Below are positions 1 to 10,970 of a DNA stretch of 28,372 nt, piece by piece (positions within the stretch are counted from its first letter, which is position 1; each line of letters opens with the position of its first letter). The notes below the pieces were generated by a model, which was given only the letters and a program-made list of their open reading frames with translations, was not told the DNA's origin and ran no database searches. Origin of the DNA: Pezizomycotina sp. ARF18 (taxonomy: Eukaryota > Ascomycota); assembly GCA_002224055.1 (NCBI GenBank), contig AZLU01000351.1, positions 1 through 28,372 of the forward strand, read 5' to 3'. Both the position numbers and the translations under genes were made by a program.

Positions 1-2149
1 TCCCCTCGAAACTCTCATAATATGGATCGCATTTCAACCACACTTTTTTTTTCCCATGGCGTAATCTCTGCCCCTTATTACGCACTGATATAGATATTTG
101 GGTACAAGATGGCCACTTAGAACGCCCAAGTACGGTTGTACCCTCCGGCTCCGTTCACCGGCGCAAGTTCTAGCTGTCTGGGTTTTTATCAGCGGCATTC
201 TGGTAAGGAACCAGCGAAAAAAAAAAAAAAAAAAAAAAAAAAAACTGTGTTCGTGCATTTACGCGGACAATGTTGTTTACAATGCCGCAGAAGCCCGTGG
301 CTAACGGATATGATCCCGTCATCAATAGTTGCGTTCTGATATATCGGCTAGGCAAGACCTGACGAGTTTTCCGTGATCACTAATATCGTCACGCTAGTGC
401 TAGCGCGCAGAAAAGGTTGGCAGCTGTAACGCCAGCGGCGCATCCATCAAAGTACTTACTAAAAAGTAGGTCCCGCAGAATGCAAGGCCGCTTCTTTCGA
501 ACATTTCACTAGTTCGGCCGGTTCACATACGAGCATCAACATATCGAACCTAACGGCCGCGTTTTCTTAAAGAGATCTGTTGGGACGGATGCAACTAAAA
601 TCCTTTTGGGGTTGTAACTTTCTTCAAGCCATATGACAATTAGAGTAATCCAGAAGGTTTAACTTTTTGTGGAGTTTTGTGGGAGTTGGATACTATCGTC
701 CAATAAGGAATCTTAGAGGCATCAAGAGTTGGCTAGCGGCGTCCAGGTAGACGCCTTTTGGTCCATGTATCCACTTTGAACCTCGACACGGCATGGAAAG
801 ATTCCGTATCCACCTTTGCCATCGTCTTATTTCGAAAATCATTCTGAATGAGGAATCGGATGAGACATAATCGTCGCGATAATGTGTTTTTCCCCGGCAT
901 GAGGATGCAATAGCTGAACTGGTTTTTCTTTCGATAATACCTCAGCCGTTATTCTAGACCAGGTTCAAGCTTCCGCGATATTTTCATATGAATGACTTGC
1001 CTTTGCTGTAGATCCCGCAATGTCTGGAACATTTACCAACCCTTTTTTATTTGCTCTGGAGGCGATATCGATAGATAGTGCGAGTCTGTTGCTCAGGCTT
1101 CCCCAAGAATGCGATCAACACTAATAACAATAACTTGGCTCTTGGGGAGACTGGAATGCTTCTCGTCTTGGAAAAGTTCTCACTACGCTTGGTTTCTGCA
1201 GCGGGAAATATCGATATGGCTTGTTCCCTCTGTTAACCGTGCAGTAACTAGGAGCATTTCCTACTGACTCCGTCTGTGCTGAATGTTACCATAGACTAGG
1301 GTTAAGCTTTTGCAGCTAAATGTAGTTCCTGGGGACGAGTATTGCTGAGGAGAGCGCCTGTCTCTTTCGTATGTTATCGAGCTTCTGATTATGAGTCTTC
1401 AATTTAAATTATCATACGAGTTTATCAGACTCATTATTGGTCTGAAGAAAATCCTGCGTAACGATTTATTTTATTTACAGTATCGTGCTTTGAAACTTTC
1501 TTCTGTTCTTTGATATTTATTCTTCAATTATTTGTCATATGCATTATTATTTTCGCTTTGTTCTCTAGTTTGACGACAATGACTATCTTGAGTTCTCCTT
1601 CGTGATCATCGATACTACTGTCTGCCTTCTGGCAATACTACCTTCTTTGGGCCTCCGTGATCTTTCCAGGATCTTTTCCGTTAATTCTAGAGGTTTGCAT
1701 TTGGCTGGGTGAATATATGTTCTATTTCTCATGAAAATCATTATGAATGTCGACAGATAATATAAAAAGATTCGTTAAACGTCCTTCTTCTCTATACAAA
1801 TTATCTTTGCCGGATGGGATATTACTTTTCATCTTCGTTCTTCTCTTCTGGATCATAATAATGACTCCGAACAGGTAACCTCTGCTAAATTAACAGCAGT
1901 TGCTGGCAAAAATTTATCTTTTAGATCCGGCCTAGGCTAATAAGGCACTCATTAGAATGATCTCTTCCAAATCGTAGAAGTCTCACGAGCACGCTGTCCT
2001 CCTTCCATTGAAGAAAAAAAGACCGGCAACGAATCCTGCTGACTTACGCATCCCATTCGCTTTTTCAAGACACCCCATTTTCTATTGAGAACTCTCGCAA
2101 TATATCCGAGAGCTCACGATCCTTCGGGTCTGTGGAGAAACCTATTCAC
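1..2149. other. gene-poor left flank
   Basis: I see no coding stretch I can defend here. Open frames are short and several run through the poly-A tract. Base composition is moderately AT-rich, and stops are frequent in all six frames between about 400 and 2100. No tRNA-like arms, terminal repeats or transposase motifs were noticed. It is probably intergenic or old repeat sequence. Confidence 0.5.
217..244 (+). repeat. 28-nt poly-A run
   Basis: There are 28 consecutive A residues, preceded by CCAGCG and followed by CTGTG. It could be the A-tail of a decayed retroposed element or a simple homopolymer. No coding remnant of a LINE was recognised next to it and no flanking target-site duplication was evident. 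Exact length is unreliable in most sequencing data. Confidence 0.9.
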
Positions 2150-2940
2150 GGTCAAAGTGGACAAAAAAACGGCGCTTCCGTGTCGTAATCATACCAGATC
2201 CTTCGTTTTTGTTTGCTTTGTTTGTTTCTTTCTTCTGAACCATGTTCTGTAAAATGCTTTGTTTCCGCATCTTTAGCCAGCGTTTCTTTTTCGAAAAGAA
2301 GAAAATATACTTTAATCCACTGCGTTATTTGAGCTACTTTTCGGATCCCCTGAAGGACTATTGTAATCTGGTCTACGGTTACATGACAGTCGCTCAACCA
2401 GCGTCGTAAGCTTCGTCTCACTTAACGCTGTCGATCCATTCATCGTACGATATCGCTTTCGTCCAGAAGGGCCTTTGGACGTTGGTCGTTGATATCCTAC
2501 AACATCGGGTCGTAGACTGGTAAGGCCTTTCCCCGTCGCAAGAAATATGCAAAGTTCTTTGAACTCCCAGAAGGCTTATGTTCCGCCGTGATCCCAACCG
2601 ATTCTCCTTGTTTACCAGGGCCTGAAGTGATCGCGTGTCCACCATGTTTACCTTGATTCCTATACGTGTTCAGTGGACAATGTTCATTTGTAGGCTCAGT
2701 CCATTTCTCGATACTCTGGGGTGTGGGTAACCATTCGCGAAGGCGATCATTATATCTCGAGGGTAATGCGCCGTCGAAGAATTGCTGTGAGAGAGAAAGA
2801 GAGGCCTCGAGGGCGCTTCGCAGAAGATAATTTTCTGTTCCGAATTCAATGCATCTTTCTTAAAGAACCTGTGACTCGCTTTGAAGCAGTCGATACCCTC
2901 ACAAGACTGGGTTTAAAGAATGATTAACACCGATAATCTT
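2150..2940 (-). pseudogene. unrecognised coding remnant
   Basis: On the minus strand one frame stays open from about 2850 down to 2509 and reads like protein. It holds phrases such as SQQFFDGALPSRYNDRLREW, then IEKWTEP, then SGSSKNFAYFLRRGKALPVY. A TAG stop follows at about 2508, after which the same frame reads DINDQRPKALLDESDIVR to a TGA. Upstream, near 2900, coding sense continues in another frame (CFKASHRFFKKDALNSEQK). Downstream a separate 89-codon frame runs to 2152. I do not recognise the family: no transposase, reverse transcriptase or enzyme signature is visible. It needs at least one frameshift and contains in-frame stops, so it is best treated as a decayed gene or transposon-derived remnant. 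Confidence 0.3.
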
Positions 2941-4574
2941 GAGGCATTGATGCCAAACATAAATGAAAACCACTGATTGACGGTGATGTAAAGGTCTTGC
3001 TTGTCGTAGCCGTCTGGAGTGAGAAGAGTTTCCAAATAGTAAAATCTCTGCTATGTTTTCTCCCAAGCCATTGGATAATATTGATGAATCTCATATCCTT
3101 TTTACGACCTCATGAATCGCTTTTTAACGACGGAGAGTAGCCGTGACCACTGCAAAAACCGACGGATGCGCTGTTGAGTTGGGGATAGACGTATTACATA
3201 CCGGCTTGCATGGAGACTGTTCGAAAACCCCCGACACTTATTTCAAGTGAGTTAAGGATAGGTAGTCGTCTTTAGAGGCGGCCGTGGCAGAGGCGAAGAG
3301 TAAGTAAAGCCAATGCTTGAGATGGCTTTGTTGATATTGAACGATGGATCTTGCGTGTAAGTTGCACACTAGACATGTAAGAGGTGTATGGGGGTCGAAG
3401 AGTGACCTTTGATGGAAAAGAAATGGGTGAATGCTATTTTCCGGAGGCTGTCTCGACTACCGACAGCCCTAAGAGTAAGACCTAGAGAAAAGACTTTGCA
3501 CTAGCAACTCGTAAAAAGGGGTTTACATGGTAAAATGTACAGTAGTTCGTAGTGTGTGCCTTCCCGAAAGCTCGGCATGTGGAGATCATAAACTGTTTCT
3601 CTTGACGCATTGAATTCTCCAACCATATTGCATTCCGCACGCACGAAGAAAATGTAGTGGGAGTTTTGGATACAAAGAGGAATACGCCGGAAGAGAGAGA
3701 GGCTTATCTGGAGAGTTTACATGCCTATTATTATCGAGATACTACTACTTCTCCTTCTCATTCATCTTCGTTATTTACACCCCTGAGATACCAGCAAACA
3801 CCCACGAAACTTCCACCATCATCTGTTGCTCCTATATTAGTACGTTCGACGCGCGCCATTGTAATGCTAATCGGAGTGCACATTGACACTACCATGAAAT
3901 AGCACGAGGGAGTCTTTTGAAAGTTCGCTCGAGAGGCAAGTGTAAGGCCCGAAGCAAAGAGCACCCTTTTCTAACGTATTCCATACGGATGGCAGTCAAG
4001 AATAAAACGCACGGAAAACTGTACGTGTTCCATGGTACTCAAAACACCGTTCTCAAGAGTAGGTTTTTTTTGATGAAACAAGGCCAGAGAAACGCGCTTA
4101 ACCACGAAACTAAGCTACGAGATGAAATTTTTTCGAGCCCTTTGGCAAACCAGTCGCGTTCTGCGGTGATCTGACAGTTAATGCTACTTAAAAATATCTA
4201 CGACGATAGATCTACTTTCTGGTGGATTTTACATGCAGGTTAACCTATATTTCTCAATGCGCATACGACTCTCCTCGTTTGAAATTCCCCCGTATCGCTT
4301 TAGTTATTCCTTTTGCTCTGTAATATTCTAACTACTTGAGTTTTTTGAAGTAATAAACGTATAACATGCTTCATGGATTTCAGCGTAAACTTTCCTGCGG
4401 CATCCCACGCATGTTTATTCCCTCTTTACTTAATGACCATATCAGGTCGTTGGTATTTCAACTGTCAGTGGTTTAGCGCAGCAGTAATTTAGCATCTTTT
4501 CACAAAAAAAAGTTTTTTTTTTTCCACACCCATCCTCTTACTCCATCCTCCACGCAGAAGCGGATCTCTTACTC
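2941..4574. other. no clear gene
   Basis: Two plus-strand frames (3657-3902 and 3917-4174) are open but lack ATG starts and recognisable motifs. The first contains a charged stretch, NTPEEREAYLESLHAYYY, that could be a decayed exon, but nothing supports it further. At 4503-4524 a run of eight A residues abuts a run of T residues, which could pair as a small hairpin. Confidence 0.35.
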
Positions 4575-4751
4575 ATGTTCGCCTCCAAGACCGGCACCGC
4601 AACCTATCCTTTCAGCCTTCAAGCTTTATCTAATGCTATTGGCGGTACCAGCACACAACCTCGCGTGGCAGAGACGGACTTTACTCTATCTAGCTTTCGA
4701 GCGTTGCGTAAGCGACTTTTACTCTTAGACCGTGTTTTTTGCTCACAATAA
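4575..4751 (+). CDS. short hypothetical ORF (58 aa)
   Basis: This ATG-started frame of 58 codons begins MFASKTGTATYPFSLQALSN and ends in CSQ before TAA. The frame is also open upstream of the ATG to about 4525, so it could be part of a larger exon. A GTAAGC sequence at 4707 could serve as a donor. No domain is recognisable, there is no paralogue in the window, and it lies in a gene-poor area. It may be chance. Confidence 0.15.
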   Translation: MFASKTGTATYPFSLQALSNAIGGTSTQPRVAETDFTLSSFRALRKRLLLLDRVFCSQ

Positions 4752-5435
4752 GTTTCTCTCATTATTTATACTTCATCGATCTCAGAGCCAAAAAAAGAGA
4801 GGAAATAAAGGTCTCTGGACTCAAAAGATAGCTTGAAATACATGGATGGATTTGTTTATATATCAAGCGTCAGGTAACAAAACAGGAGATCGAAAAAGAT
4901 AAAGGATACAAACCTGGTTCGGTGATAATTAAACCAACTAAAAGGCGTACAACGTCAGAATTGATTTATAAATTTGTATATTCTGGGTAAATGTTCTAAT
5001 TGAGCTAGCTCTCTGAGTCTTATAACGGAGCGCATATATCGGACTCTTCCTCTAAAACTACTTGAATGATAATCCAGCCTGATGCCTCGGTAAATACAAT
5101 TTCTCACGAGCACTGGAGGATAAGAACGAAAGTGTAGAAAAAAAGTAACAGAAGCAATGCATGCTCCGAACACTTGAAAGAAAAAAATGCGCCTTGCGCA
5201 ACTGAACAAACTGTGACAGGAAGAAACGATAAAAATGATGAAATTGAAAAAGACTAAGAAAAAGGTAAGAAGTGGTTCTGTATGTGTAGGAAGCTTGTAA
5301 AGTAATGATGCATAGAGGGGGAAAAGCAAGACTCTCCATCTCCATGCTTCCAAGTCTGATAGCAGAAAAAGAGAAAAATGTGCGTTTGAAAATTGTGTCC
5401 TTATCGTTAATCGTTAAAAATGCACTGTCTGGCCG
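4752..5435. other. 3' flank of the nuclear-protein gene
   Basis: This is AT-rich sequence downstream of the minus-strand gene that ends at 5436. A 132-codon minus-strand frame (4955-5353) exists, but it is a run of Phe, Leu and Ser codons from T-rich DNA without a domain, so I do not call it a gene. Any 3' UTR and polyadenylation signals of the upstream gene should lie here; no single signal stands out. Confidence 0.4.
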
Positions 5436-6937
5436 TTAAAACAGTATCCGTTCGAACTGTGGAAACCCTTCAAGTTGATATCCGCCTAAAGAAGCTTGAA
5501 GTTTGGGGACTTGCTGTTTCTGAGTCTTCCGCTGCTCTGCCTCTTCTTGAGCTTCCTGCTGTGCGTTAACCTTTGCCGTCCCGTTGGGCTGTTGGAACCT
5601 TCGTTCTCGCCTTTCTTTCCGGGAGTAGACTGCGACGACGACGACAGAAGTTCCTTAAACTCGTCTGCGTCCTTCTCGAATTCCGCCATGGCTTCCTCAT
5701 CAAGGTTGATGCTCTCCCATTTCTTCTGACCAGCCTGCTCAACGTTCATGGCATTCTTTCTCCACCGTTGTCCCTCATAGCAGAAATAGAGAACGTCGGA
5801 CGCTGTATCCTTGCGGCAGCAGTGACGAGCTTCGGCGTCCTGCCCCTACCCCTAGGCTTCGGCTGCGAGCGGCTGATGATGTTCCGTGGTGTCCGCCCAG
5901 CATGCTCTTCCTGCCGCGCGGGATGTGTGATGCGATGGAGCTCGTGGTGGTCCTGCTGGAAATGTGCCTGGTGTCCCGCGAGGATGGGACTTGGAGATCG
6001 GCGACGGATTGCTTTGGCGTTGGAGACGGGCTCGGGAGGATAAGTGCGACGAGCTGGAGTAGGTGACTTTCTGGGATTTGTTGGAATGCGGTGCCGCTCC
6101 CGGTGCGGGACCTGTAGTGGCTTTTCCGAGTAACTTGCGTGCTGCTTTCGCCGCGGGGGATCCGGCGATGCTATCTTCGACGGTGCTCATCGAACGCTTG
6201 CGTTTTAGAGTTGGCTGACGGATGGATTTGGTGGTCGAGGTGGGTACTTTCTTTCCGTTGACTATCTTCTGAGCACTTTTCTTCGATGCTTTATAGGTAC
6301 GCTTCTCCGGCATGGGCGTGTACTCCCCATCCCTCATCCACGTATCACCTCTCGATTCAGACTCCGTGAACTCAGTCTTGAGATCTTCCAGCTGCGACGA
6401 GGTAACCTGTTGTTTACCGATAAGGTTCTTCTTGTTCCGTACGTGGTCAACCGACCTCTTCCTCTCCTCGTCCTCGCTATTGAAGTCGACCCACAGGTCC
6501 TTCTTTGCTTTCTTCGCCGTCGTCGAGATGACGACTTTGAACGAGGGTGCCCGTTTGTGGCGTTTCAAGAGCGGGAGACGGCCGTTGTTCTTTCGTGAGG
6601 TCGATGCGGCTTTACGCTTCCATTTCGGCTGTGGTGCTGGCGTGGTGGCTCGTGACGACGCCTCGTACGCTTCGCACGTCTCCTCGTCCGTGATGCCGAG
6701 GGCTTTGAGATACGCGTTCCGGTGTTTCGCTTCGTTGGCTGGATGCAATTTAAGACAGAAGATCAGTACAGAAATTAAAGAGGGGCGATGAGAGAGGAGA
6801 GAGGGATAGAGAACCAACGTACCGTCGCGAACGATTATCGTTCCCTCCATCTCCGCATCATCCTCGGGCGCCCTCCAAGGGTCCTCTGGGTCGATGGGTT
6901 CCACCCTTTTATAATGTTTGAGCGTAATGGCGGGCAT
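5436..6937 (-). CDS. basic, AT-hook-like, probably nuclear protein (frame-disrupted)
   Basis: The start is ATG at 6937 (MPAITLKHYKRVEP). Exon 1 ends at 6823 and a clean intron (6739-6822, GTACGT...CCAG, 84 nt) restores the frame into ANEAKHRNAYLKALGI. The acidic N-terminus is followed by a long Lys/Arg/Ser-rich disordered middle with nuclear-localisation-like clusters (KWKRKAA, LKRKRS). An AT-hook-like core, PKPRGRGRTPK, is encoded at 5830-5862. The C-terminal part has an acidic helix (EAMAEFEKDADEFKELL), a Gln/Glu-rich coiled segment (AQQEAQEEAEQRK) and the end GGYQLEGFPQFERILF before TAA. Reading all of this needs about three frame changes, near 6050-6115, 5750 and 5575-5590, with no nonsense codon inside the preferred frames. 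Length would be about 470 residues. DNA or chromatin binding is inferred from composition and the AT-hook-like core; I do not recognise the family. It is divergent from the MYND gene. Confidence 0.5.
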
Positions 6938-7191
6938 TGCTGTTGCTTTATGTATGCTGATGGCGTTACTGAGACCGGCTTCGATTGTAGGTGTTTGATG
7001 AAGGGAGATGTAAGGACGAAACGGTGAAGGAGGTTTGCAGGTTTGGTTGGAACGGATGTACGGGAAGGATCGTTTTAAACGGGTGGTTGCGTTTGTTAAT
7101 TGTTATTTTTGGTTGATGGTGGGATTTTGGAGTTCCTTGTTGGTGGGTGAAGATTCCCCTATTAAAAAAATTTTTTATTTTTTATTTTATT

Positions 7192-7228
<37 letters not shown>

Positions 7229-7242
7229 ATTTTATTTTTATT

Positions 7243-7292
<50 letters not shown>

Positions 7293-7451
7293 ATTTTTTA
7301 TTTTTTATTTTTTATTTTTATTTTTATTTTTTATTTTTTATTTTTTATTTTTTATTATCCTTCAGTCTTCCATCGCCCGTTCATTTCCTCGAGAGTCCTA
7401 CTTATACGCCATCCCTCTAAACCCATCTTCAGACATCCTCATCGAACAAAC
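6938..7451. promoter_or_regulatory. divergent promoter region
   Basis: This 514-bp stretch separates two start codons pointing outward (6937 minus, 7452 plus), so it should hold both promoters. Its centre is a ~190-bp T/A tract, the kind of rigid poly(dA:dT) sequence known in fungi to exclude nucleosomes. The ~90 nt before the MYND start is C/T-rich, as in many fungal 5' leaders. No specific factor site is claimed. Confidence 0.45.
7171..7358. repeat. T/A low-complexity tract (TTTTTA-type)
   Basis: This is about 188 bp of T runs of 4-6 separated by single A residues, an imperfect minisatellite of TTTTA, TTTTTA and TTTTTTA units. A run of seven A residues sits just before it (7164-7170). Open frames across it give only Phe/Tyr/Ile/Leu repeats and are not genes. 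It could expand or contract by slippage. Confidence 0.9.
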
Positions 7452-8470
7452 ATGTTCTCCTTCGACAAGAAGCCCGTTTCACCGCTAGTGTCCCATACCG
7501 GACCTTGCGCTGCGTGCGGCAAAACTCCGCCGGCTGGCTGCAAGGATCTTGAGGAGCTCCTGAAGAGGTGCGCAGGCTGCCACCAAGTGGCGTATTGTGT
7601 GAGTACAGTGACGATTTCTATTTTTCGCTCCCCTTCATCTCCGAACAACATCGTGCATCTTCTCTTCAAAAGGGCCCAAATACAAAGCCTCGAGTTGAGA
7701 TTGCTTCTCGATTTATTCGCTTTCCTTCTTCATGCCAGAAGAAGGACTGGAAGGGCAAGTTGCATTGCACTCAGTGGAATCATAATATCCTCCCTTTCAA
7801 CCTCTTTCATCCTGGTAGGAAACTTGCTCATCTAATCCCATCAATTTTGCAGAGCACAAGAAGCACTACGCGTCACTTGCAGCGAAGATTCCCGAACACT
7901 ATAGACCCTGATCAACAATGCGAGCCAGCGTCTCTCCATCGAGGGAACCCTGATGAAGCGCATGTCCGAATACATACCCGTCCACAGAAATATCTGGAAG
8001 ATGGTTATCTCCGAAGCCATCCTGGGCGCCGGGCTAGCGAACGACGGCCACTCCGTCATCCTTCTCGCCGATTACAACCCGAAGGCTGAAGACCCGCTTG
8101 TATCTTCCCGTGTACGACGGACGAGCTGATGGAATTCGTGAAGAACCTTGAGGACTCCGGAGCTTCGCTCAACGGCAGGCGAAACGTGGACAGCATCGCC
8201 GCAACGATTGCGTACCAAGAGGAACTGGTCGAAAAGCAGAAGCGGACGGGAATCTAGCAGCGGTGTTATATTCTTGCTGGCGAGCTACCAGGATGTTGAA
8301 CGACCGCTCATCAGCGTCCTCAGGAGAGCCGCGTTAACGGTGCCAAAGGTATCAGGCCGTCCAACATTGGCGATGACTGGCTTATTTTGTCAAAGGAGCC
8401 AACAGAGGAGGCAAGTCGCGTCCTTGATGTTGAATTTTTGCAGGAGGCGGTGAAAATACTTTCTATTTGA
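7452..8470 (+). pseudogene. MYND-type zinc-finger protein (frame-disrupted)
   Basis: ATG 7452 opens MFSFDKKPVSPLVSHTGP, followed by the first half of a MYND finger: CAAC, then CAGCHQVAYC. A donor follows directly (GTGAGT at 7599). The second half (KKDWKGKLHC) appears after the CAG at 7738. A second intron of only 38 nt (7815-7852) leads in frame into EHKKHYASLAAKIPEHYRP. The rest needs frame changes near 7907, 8110, 8255 and 8330. Readable phrases are LSIEGTLMKRMSEYIP, TDELMEFVKNLEDSGASL, FLLASYQDVERPLISVL and EEASRVLDVEFLQEAVKIL, before TGA at 8468-8470. About 280 residues would result. MYND fingers bind zinc and mediate protein-protein contacts; the C-terminal region is unknown to me. The conserved SxxCQ part of the finger is damaged at the splice acceptor. 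Confidence 0.6.
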
Positions 8471-9398
8471 GGGCATTTGGGAGGATCTATACATTCTATG
8501 CCGCTTTGCTTTCGTGCCTGGATTGTCCCCCATATAATACTTTATAGGCAGAAACTCGATGCGAAGATCAAAAAAAAGATGAAAAGAGAGACATAGCAAT
8601 GAGGTTAAGGGTGTTTGTTACACATATATCGCTGTTGAAATGACCTATATAATATATGTATTATTTAGAAATACTCCGACAGTGTCAGGCAGTCGCTTAC
8701 CTTTCTCGCTGACCAATCCTAGCTGACAAGGAAGGTAATACGTATCTGAGATGTACCGTTGATACTAGATACACGATGAAAAGAAACGTTCCTTGCGTCT
8801 TGCCTATCGCAGAACTTGAAGTACACGATGCGTAACAGTCGATAGGAAAATATGATTCCTTGAGAACCTTGCGCTCGAAACATTTGATATGCATTGAACC
8901 TGTGTGTTCTAGCATTTGGTAAGATTGTAGCTGGCCGGCCTACGTAGTCCAGAGCTCCGGCCCGCCATCAAGTGCCCGGTTCTACGAAATGTCGCCTATT
9001 AGAAGGCTAAAAGAAGTAATGACGATCAGGCTCAGGGGAGACTCGGAGAGGAATCGCTCGGGACATCTTCGCCGTTATCCTTTCTCTTTACCTCCTATAT
9101 CTTCTGACTGTTTGCTAGGGACTACCTTTTATTTATTTATTTTATTTTATTTTAAATTTCAATTATGTTTTCAACACACTCTTTACCACCTACCTCTCAC
9201 ATCACACAATCAACCAAAGCAACCATTCATCAAAGTTCCAAACCCTCTATTCATTCTCTTCGCTCACCAAGATACACGTCTCGACGACACAAAACACAAA
9301 CCTTTTCCTTTAATTTCTTATTCCATAAAGGCCTCTACGGTTCTCGATCATCACTCCCACGAAAGTCCTACCCTCCCATTTAACAAATACCTGTTGCA
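8471..9398. other. intergenic, with pyrimidine-rich leader
   Basis: No gene is seen here. Several stop-rich frames occur, and short open frames on both strands lack motifs. From about 9125 to 9398 the plus strand is C/T- and A/C-rich with TTTATTTTATTTT runs, consistent with the promoter and 5' leader of the F-box gene that starts at 9399. A GGCCGGCC octamer lies at 8934-8941 and has no assigned meaning. Confidence 0.4.
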
Positions 9399-10970
9399 AT
9401 GTCTATCATATCTCTGCCGGCGGAGATCTTGTTGGCCATCTTCAAGAGGCCGGAGGTGAGTGATGCGGACACAGCCCCATCATGCCTCCATACGGCCTCT
9501 TGCTAACCCTCTTCTTTCACTCACTTCTAGCTTTTCGCTCCTCGACTTGAAAAACATCCGACTCTCCCACAGCTCCTTCCGCGAGCTCGCCGCCGATCGC
9601 CTCCTCCGCCGCCTCCACCTCGCCTTCGAGCTCCTACACGAAAAACCGAAGCGGCTGACCAGCATCACCCAGCGGATCAATAACCTGATCAACCGCGACC
9701 CTTCCGAGGTCAGTTCCGCGAGCTCTCGCTGTGGTTCGGCGCCGTGCACAGGAACGGCTTCTCGACGTTCACCAAGAAGACCGCTAAGAAGCTGTTTTCG
9801 AAGCTGGAGGCGCTGCAGCGGTTCGAGGTAACGTACGCTGCTAAGACGGCCAATCCCTGGAGCCGTGCAATGGACCCGGTCCTCAGCAACGGGCTCAATC
9901 GCGTCCTCCGCGCGCCGGCCAGCTCCTCAACGTCAGCGGGCTCGAGAACTCCGGCCCGACAAGGACCGCGACAGTAACGTCGACTTCCTCCAACACCTCT
10001 CCGCGTTTTCCAACCCAAGCGCCTCACGCTGAACATCAAAGCTATAAGAGCCGCGGCGACGACAGCAACAATAACGTCTACGTCCCCATTGCTAAGGCGA
10101 TCGTGCAGAGCCCCGGGCTGGAAGTGTTAACGCTGAGCTACGATAGGTATCCCGCGTATCCGCACATTCTGGAACGGACCGCAGGAGGTAGCTGGACGGT
10201 ATATTGGACCGCGTGCCCGCGACGGGCGTGAACAGCGCTCAAAGAATTGAAGTTGAGCGGTATGCGCTTCGCGACTAAAGGCAAGAACATCGCGAAGCTC
10301 GATCAGCTGGAAGACTTGAAGGTATCGGCTTCCGAGCGCGGGTTCCCGTCCGCGGCGTGGGACGCTATGGATGCCTTCGGAGTAGCTCTGAAACACATAC
10401 GGGGCGTAGACGTGCGGAAGTGCGAGGAACTGTTCGGATATATCGCGAAGCAGAAGGACATTGGCCGCCTGGAAATATCCCGCCACCGGCTTATATCGAC
10501 CTTGAGGATGAAGCTCAAGCCGAGGACAATTTGCCGCTGGGTAAGCTGTTCCGGGAGCTCGCGGTACCTGCTCTAGGATCCACGCTCAGAGTGCTTACGT
10601 TAAACGTCACGGTCACACTGCATGGCAGCAAGCTTAAGATGAATATGCTGCAGCTGGGGAGCAGAACGCCGCCGCCTCCACCCGCGGATCGATCGCCGCC
10701 TTTCTCGCACGGTGACACGTTCGTCTCGCTGATGGACGACCTACGCGGTTGCGACGTGCTAGAGGAGTTAAAGCTCAAGATAACGCTGCACGACGACGTG
10801 TGGGATCAGTATGCGTTGGATAAGCCGGAACTGTACGCCCTGATGAGTCTGTAAGGGGTGGAAGTGCGCGATAATGGGGCTCACGGGTGGAAGAAGGGCT
10901 GCTGCTCGTTGCGAAAATGGATTACGTTCCGAATTACCCGAAGTCGAGCTGCGAGCGGTTTGGGCGTTAG
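9399..10970 (+). pseudogene. F-box / leucine-rich protein, copy 1 (frame-disrupted)
   Basis: ATG 9399 gives the F-box opening MSIISLPAEILLAIFKRPE. A 75-nt intron (9456-9530, GTGAGT, CTAAC branch, CTAG acceptor) follows after codon 19. The F-box continues as LLDLKNIRLSHSSFRELAAD. Beyond it are HEKPKRLTSITQRINNLI, FSTFTKKTAKKLFSKLEALQ and leucine-rich repeat-like segments (LKELKLSG, LRVLTLNV, LEELKLKI). The last readable part is EEGLLLVAKMDYVPNYP before TAG. F-box proteins recruit substrates to SCF (CUL1) ubiquitin ligases; the repeats would bind the target. About seven frame changes are needed (near 9531, 9710, 9930, 10010, 10200, 10490, 10855). The first is one extra base after the intron, shown by comparison with copy 2. 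GC content is clearly higher than in the flanks. Full length would be about 500 residues. Confidence 0.6.

Noticed and set aside
217-244. Poly-A as the tail of a LINE element
   Set aside because: No reverse-transcriptase remnant upstream and no target-site duplication seen.
4955-5353. 132-codon minus-strand ORF
   Set aside because: T-rich downstream sequence giving Phe/Leu/Ser-rich translation, overlapping a second equally hydrophobic frame; no domain and poor codon pattern.
6312-6791. 159-codon plus-strand ORF opposite the nuclear-protein gene
   Set aside because: Antisense shadow; the minus strand has consensus splicing and coherent protein sequence.
7035-7835. 266-codon plus-strand ORF
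   Set aside because: It runs through the T/A repeat (Phe/Tyr/Ile/Leu only) and then out of frame across the MYND exon; an artefact of low complexity.
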